From NCBI GenBank assembly GCA_002007465.1, contig LNAC01000750.1, forward strand, positions 1-64,000: 64,000 nucleotides of DNA, in the 5' to 3' direction. Each line of letters opens with the position of its first letter. Within the stretch, counting starts at the first letter, position 1. This DNA is from Ailurus styani (Eukaryota > Chordata > Mammalia > Carnivora > Ailuridae). A model generated the notes under the pieces. The model did not search any database and was not told the DNA's origin. It was given only the letters and a program-made list of their open reading frames with translations. This document shows positions 59,658-64,000 of the stretch, piece after piece. Made by a program: the position numbers and the translations under genes.

Positions 59658-60578
59658 GATGTGGCAATGGGACAGGTGAGCAAGACGGGGAAAAAGTAAA
59701 GGCAACAAAACCAGTTAGGGAACAACAGCAGGAGCCCAGGTGAGGGCTGAGCTGTCACCAACATGGATAAGATGGACCTCAACTGTAGAGCAGGAGAGGA
59801 AATGGAGAAGAGAAGACAGGTCAGAGTGGCTTCAGGGGCTAGAACAGGGACCTGAGTCTAAGTAGGGTAACGGAGAAGGGCGGGGGGCTGGTTTGAAATA
59901 CTTGGACTAAACATTACCACCACCCATTTATATCAACATGCTGAGTGTGAGGCCCTTGCCAAGTTTCTAAGGATAATATGCAGCAGTTAGTTAGAAATAT
60001 GAGCCTGAATGTCAGGGTAGGGGTGGAGTGAAAAGGATGACTATAAAAGTCACCAGCAACTGATGAAGATAATGACAGCTGAAGCCATTGGAGATAGGGA
60101 GCAGGGGATGGGGGGAGCTGTGATGTGGCTCAGAAGAGGGCTCAAAACAGAGTTCCAAGGAACACAAAAATTTAACAGATGAGAACAAGGCAATGCAGAA
60201 GCAAAAGAATAGTCAGAGTACAGAAAACCAGAAAAATCAGTGCTCTGAATGTCTAGGGAGAGATTTCAAGAAGCAAGTAATCAATAGCACAGACAGCTTT
60301 TCTTCTAGTGATGGTGAAGTAAAGTTCTGATCCCTAGCCTTGACATACAGACTTTAGGCAGTCAAATACTTCTGCCTTTCTCTTTCTCTTTCTCCCCTCT
60401 TAGAACTCTCAAGAGGAAGTTAAAGATAGTTGTCTGGAACACTCTAGTTCCTTATCATAATGTTAAAGGCACACCAGAGTTAGAGGATCCTTAAGAGCAA
60501 CATGTCAAGATCTAAGAGATGCTAAAGAAGGGTATCTGCTGAGAGTAGGAAAATATGGCCCTGAGTCACATTTTTTAC

Positions 60579-60838
60579 CTGTAAAACCAACTTGGCAGGT
60601 GCACTCATAGTCATCCCGGCTACGCACGTGGCAGGTGCCGCCATTCAGGCAGGGGTGAGAAACAAAGCAGGGGTGTGTGGTCGAGTACTGGCAATCATCG
60701 CCTGTGAACCCCAGGGCACATCGGCACGTGGCTTTCCCCAACATGGCCTGGGCCACGCATGTCCCACCATTCTGGCAGCGATTCTTCTCACAGGGGTCTC
60801 GATGTTGACAATATTCTCCCAAGAAACCCTCCGGACAT
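60579..60838 (-). CDS. NOTCH2: NOTCH2 exon 3: end of EGF1, EGF2, most of EGF3
   Basis: This 260-bp exon starts after the acceptor TTTTCTATATAG and ends ACAG before the donor GTAAAA. It enters with the last base of a codon and leaves with the first base of a glycine codon. The peptide begins '[19 protein letters not shown]' and ends '[11 protein letters not shown]', about human residues 53 to 139. EGF2 has the O-fucose motif CQNGGTC and EGF3 has CLNGGTC. Against remembered human sequence it differs at several sites (for example [10 protein letters not shown] for RCASGFTGED and HVRSRDD for HMLSRDT), making it one of the less conserved exons here. The donor is weaker than its neighbours, with AAAA after GT. 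Confidence 0.96.
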
Positions 60839-62514
60839 CTATATAGAAAAGAGAGGAGTCCATGAAAACATATGACTTCTTGTAAGTCCAAAAACTTACG
60901 AGATAATGCAGTGCATGCAAGAAAACACTAGACTGTGAACTGAGAGACCTAAAGGTACAACCCGTAAAACTGCCTTGGTCCTGAAGTGCTTAGAGAATTT
61001 AACACACACTCGTGTGTCCTTTCGAGTCTTGGCAGGTGACAGAATACCAGGGGGGTGACTCACCATGGTCTGCCATGGCCAGTCAGCACAATCCTTATCA
61101 AAGGCAAAATGCAACCACAGCTTTTTTCCTATAGGTACAGGCTGGCATGGTGAAGTAGCACTTGTTTGTGCAGCATTGTTGGTACTTGTCTGTTTAAATT
61201 CATTACCTTTCTCATTTTGACTAAGCCATTTGACAGGATTAAGACATTCACATGATAATGTATGGACAGACCCTCTTATCCTCTCCAATTTAGAACAGAT
61301 AAAATATCATGTGCTTTCTCTCAAGGAGGCACTGAGAAATAATAAGTTCTTTTCTTGTTTCTATTGAGACATCAACTGGCCTATATCTAGATTTCTGGGT
61401 TATGTTCAGGGGTTACATTTCTCTGTGATGGAGAAACAAAAAGGATATACAGGAAAGGGGAAGGGTTGAAAGGGGCTTTTTAAAAAACTTTTATCTGTTA
61501 AGATATAAATAGCAGGCAGCTTTTTCAACCAAATAAAAAAAGCACAAAATATAATGAAAAAAACACAAAAATATCCAAGGTACCATATAAATGCCAAAGT
61601 GAAGAAGAGAAAACAATTCAAGAATAACATTCTATAACAATCTCCACGTGGCATGTTGAGGAATCTTTATATGCCACCCATTGATTCGTAAGATATGCAA
61701 CCACCCCAAATTGTGTGTAGTATTCACAACAATCCTACATTCTCTAAACAACATTTAAAAAAAAGGGATGGATAGCCCCCATTTTCCTAATATAGAGGTT
61801 ATTTAAATGAGACCTTTAAGAAGCATTCAAAAGTAACACAAAGACTATGATTCTAACTATAAATTTTACCATTTGGCTGTCACCTCAGATATTTGGTTAA
61901 ACTTATTTCTCCATTTTACTTTTTGGAGGATAGAAAACTAAGTCTACAAGACTGCTGTATCATTACCTCAAAAATGACACACTTAAACCAATAAAACTAC
62001 CCCCCTCAAAACCAGCTCCCATCACAGCTCCCTATGTACAGATTCTATGTCCTGACTCTCCCTATCACCCAGACTTGAAGCACCAGGGCTTTGTATTCTT
62101 CCTTCCTATCTTTGCCCAATCATATCCAAGATGTCTCATTAGGCGCTGGTTGGCAAGGTGAGGTCTTCAGAAGTCCCAGTCATTGAGAAAAGGAGGAGGA
62201 CTGGATATTAAGGAACTAAGATAAAACAAGCCCAGAAGAACTGCGTAGTAGTAAACATGGCTGGAAGAGGAAACAGAGCTGGTAGGCTGGTAGCTCCAGT
62301 GGTAGTGATGTAACTGGTGACAGCCTCCTCTGGTGACAGCCTCCTCCCCTCTTCCTGGATCTAAATACAGTAAGCATGGCAGAGCAAGGAGCAGTGAGAG
62401 TTCTGAGCATCTTCACAAGCACGTGAAGCTAGAAATGGAGAGACAGTGAGGAAAGGGCACAGCACGAAAACCAAAGACTGGCTGAAGTTTGTGTGAGGAA
62501 TCTGTACCTCATAT

Positions 62515-62690
62515 AGTCAGAAGGCCTGTTTGGAGTTAAGTCCTGGTGCTATGACCTTAGACAAGTTGCTTAACTGCACTGTTAATTCTCTCACATTTTA
62601 AATAGTTAGTAAAGCTAAATACATTGTTGTTAAGAACTGAACAAAATCAAGTATGTGAAGAGCCTTATGTTAAAAAGTTTTGCAAATGAA
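62515..62690 (+). mobile_element. MIR-like SINE relic
   Basis: 'tgaccttagacaagttgctt' and 'aactgcactgttaattctct' followed by 'gtgaagagccttatgttaaa' give the MIR order, with the 3' end missing. Confidence 0.55.
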
Positions 62691-63302
62691 AAACGTTTTT
62701 TCTCTCTTTGCACTTATTGAGAAAAATATGACGCTTTATTCAAATCACAGCTTGATTTGATAATAGGTTATTTTTTTATTTTTTTTAAGTAGAAGAACTG
62801 CCAATGTAGCATAGCTAAAATTATCCCTGAGCTACATTATTAAAGGCATTTGTAACTTATTTAAGAAGTCTGTTATGGATGATGTTAAAAAAATGCAACA
62901 CAATTCTCATTCACAGTGGCAGTCCTATGGACGTTAAGACTGGCTGACAACTCTTAATTCAGCCATAAGGAAATTATTCACCTTATAAATAATGGCAAAC
63001 TTTTAAAATCTGGGTGGGCTTTTCCCAGCTTTGCCCCTGGACTATTACACCACCACCACCTCCCCAACACCATCATGTGGCATCTGCTCAGAGAATGCAA
63101 ATTCATTTAAATATTAGTATCATAAACATGTAAAGAAAACATAAGGTTCCCAGGAAAACAAAAATGAAATAATATGAAAATTTCTGGAGCCAAAGAAGAA
63201 TATTCCTGAATTATGTGTCACTAGAGTTTAATCTGCATTGTTGCTCCCTACCAAGTACGGGGAAATAAGTTTCAACTAAGGTATGTTTAAGAAACCAGTA
63301 AA

Positions 63303-63826
63303 AGCAGCGGTGGGCAAATACAGCTTGTAGACCTACTATGGCCCACTGCCTATTTTTGTATGGCCCATGAGATAAGAATAGTTTTTACATTTTTTAATGG
63401 TTAGAAAAATGTCCAAAAAAAGATAATACTTTGTGACATTTTAAAATTATGTAAAATTCACATTTCAGTGTCCATAAATAGTCAAATTGGAACAAAGCCA
63501 TACTCATTCATTTATGGACTGTCTATGGCTACTCATGCATTACAATAACTGGGTTAAGTAGTTGTGATGAGACCACTTAGCCTGCAAAAATATTTACTAT
63601 CTGGTGCTTTATAGAAAAAGTTTGCCGGGTGCCTGGATGGCTCAGTTGGTTAAACGTCTGCCTCCAGCTCAGGTCATGATCCCAGGGTCCTGGGATCAAC
63701 TCCCACACTGGCCTCCCTGCTCAGCGGGGATCTGGTTCTCTATCTCCCTCTACCCCTCTCCCCTTGTGCTCTCCCTCTCTCTCTCTCAAATAGATAAAAG
63801 AAAAAGTTTGCCAACTCTTGAGTGAA
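63303..63826 (+). mobile_element. hAT-like nonautonomous DNA transposon relic, split by a SINE
   Basis: Left end 'agcggtgggcaaatacagct' and right end 'aaaaagtttgccaactcttg' are inverted relatives. Between them are the familiar words 'ggaacaaagccatactcatt', 'actgtctatggctactcatg' and 'gcaaaaatatttactatctg'. A SINE is inserted at 63627-63798. I cannot name the exact family. Confidence 0.6.
63627..63798 (+). mobile_element. CAN SINE, older subfamily
   Basis: Head 'gggtgcctggatggctcagt' with 'ggttaaacgtctgcctccag', CT-rich region, and short tail 'caaatagataaaag'. Exact 14-bp duplication 'agaaaaagtttgcc' at 63613-63626 and 63799-63812. Confidence 0.93.
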
Positions 63827-63934
63827 AAGATATATGAAGCCCAATTCCATATATAGCATCCGACATGTTTATTAATAATGATGTTAATGATGATGAAGAA
63901 GAATGTTCTCACATAAGTTTCTGCAAAGAATATT

Positions 63935-64000
63935 GCACTCATTCATTCATGCAACAAACATTAAGTAAGTGCCTATTATATGACAGATACTGTTCTAGTG
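63935..64000 (-). mobile_element. L2-like relic at window edge
   Basis: 'cattcattcatgcaacaaac' followed by 'agtgcctattatatgacaga' and 'tactgttctagtg' is the reversed L2 terminus, cut by the window end. Confidence 0.65.

Larger units (their letters stand above)
56103..60578 (-). other. Intron 3 (4476 bp as assembled)
   Basis: It contains SINEs at 57310 and 58756, a SINE fragment beside an N at 58443, a 221-bp duplication and a young L1 (59265-59654). The length is unreliable because of the gap. Segments 56105-57305 and 57500-58220 show nothing recognisable. Segments 58975-59245 and 59671-60330 resemble an old mammalian repeat I cannot name. Confidence 0.85.
60839..64000 (-). other. Intron 2, partial
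   Basis: The 3' end of the intron before exon 3. A MIR, a DNA transposon relic with a SINE inserted, and a terminal L2 fragment are seen near the right side. Segment 60839-62510 shows no recognisable element. Confidence 0.85.

Overview
The window is vertebrate, and more exactly carnivore, nuclear genomic DNA. It holds the 5' half of one gene, NOTCH2, on the minus strand, with large introns packed with retrotransposons. I recover fifteen coding exons, 3 to 17 in the human numbering. Each has a conventional GT donor and AG acceptor, and each length and reading phase equals what I remember for human NOTCH2. Together they give 2597 coding bases, about 865 codons, running without stop or frameshift from the end of EGF repeat 1 to the start of EGF repeat 24. 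Exons 1-2 lie beyond position 64000. Exon 18 onward (the remaining EGF repeats, LNR repeats, transmembrane and intracellular parts) lies before position 1.

Organism: the introns carry at least fifteen units of the tRNA-Lys-derived CAN SINE, which is restricted to Carnivora. They share the head 'gcctgggtggctcag' and the tail 'caaataaataaataaaatctt'. Most younger copies read 'ggttaaagcctctgcctt' and end with 'gcctacttgt', a form I associate with mustelids (ferret, mink, marten, badger) rather than dogs or cats. The mustelid assignment is from memory and less certain than the order. Young L1 3' ends with carnivore-type 3' UTRs agree.

Layout, left to right (reverse of transcription). 1-3939: part of intron 17, nearly all an old broken L1 with a younger L1 nested in it. 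3940-11404: exons 17 to 13. 11405-17123: intron 12, with old L1 pieces and a DNA transposon relic. 17124-27762: exons 12 to 6 in a compact cluster that includes the ligand-binding EGF11-12 module. 27763-44330: intron 5, the largest (16.6 kb). 44331-44453: exon 5. 44454-55766: intron 4 (11.3 kb), with a heavily nested L1. 55767-56102: exon 4. 56103-60578: intron 3, with an assembly gap (N at 58443) flanked by an exact 221-bp duplication. 60579-60838: exon 3. 60839-64000: part of intron 2.

Function: the exons encode most of the EGF array of the NOTCH2 receptor ectodomain. Six-cysteine EGF units, many of them calcium-binding, alternate with O-fucose (C2-x4-S/T-C3) and O-glucose (C1-x-S-x-P/A-C2) acceptor motifs. 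EGF12 keeps both motifs. I found no second gene, RNA gene, CRISPR array or microbial system. The items most worth a second look are the gap and duplication, a SINE tandem inside one target-site duplication just upstream of exon 16, the back-to-back acceptor/donor at the start of exon 4, and the nested retrotransposons. Repeat edges without target-site duplications are approximate to about 10-20 bases, and family names are from memory of consensus sequences.
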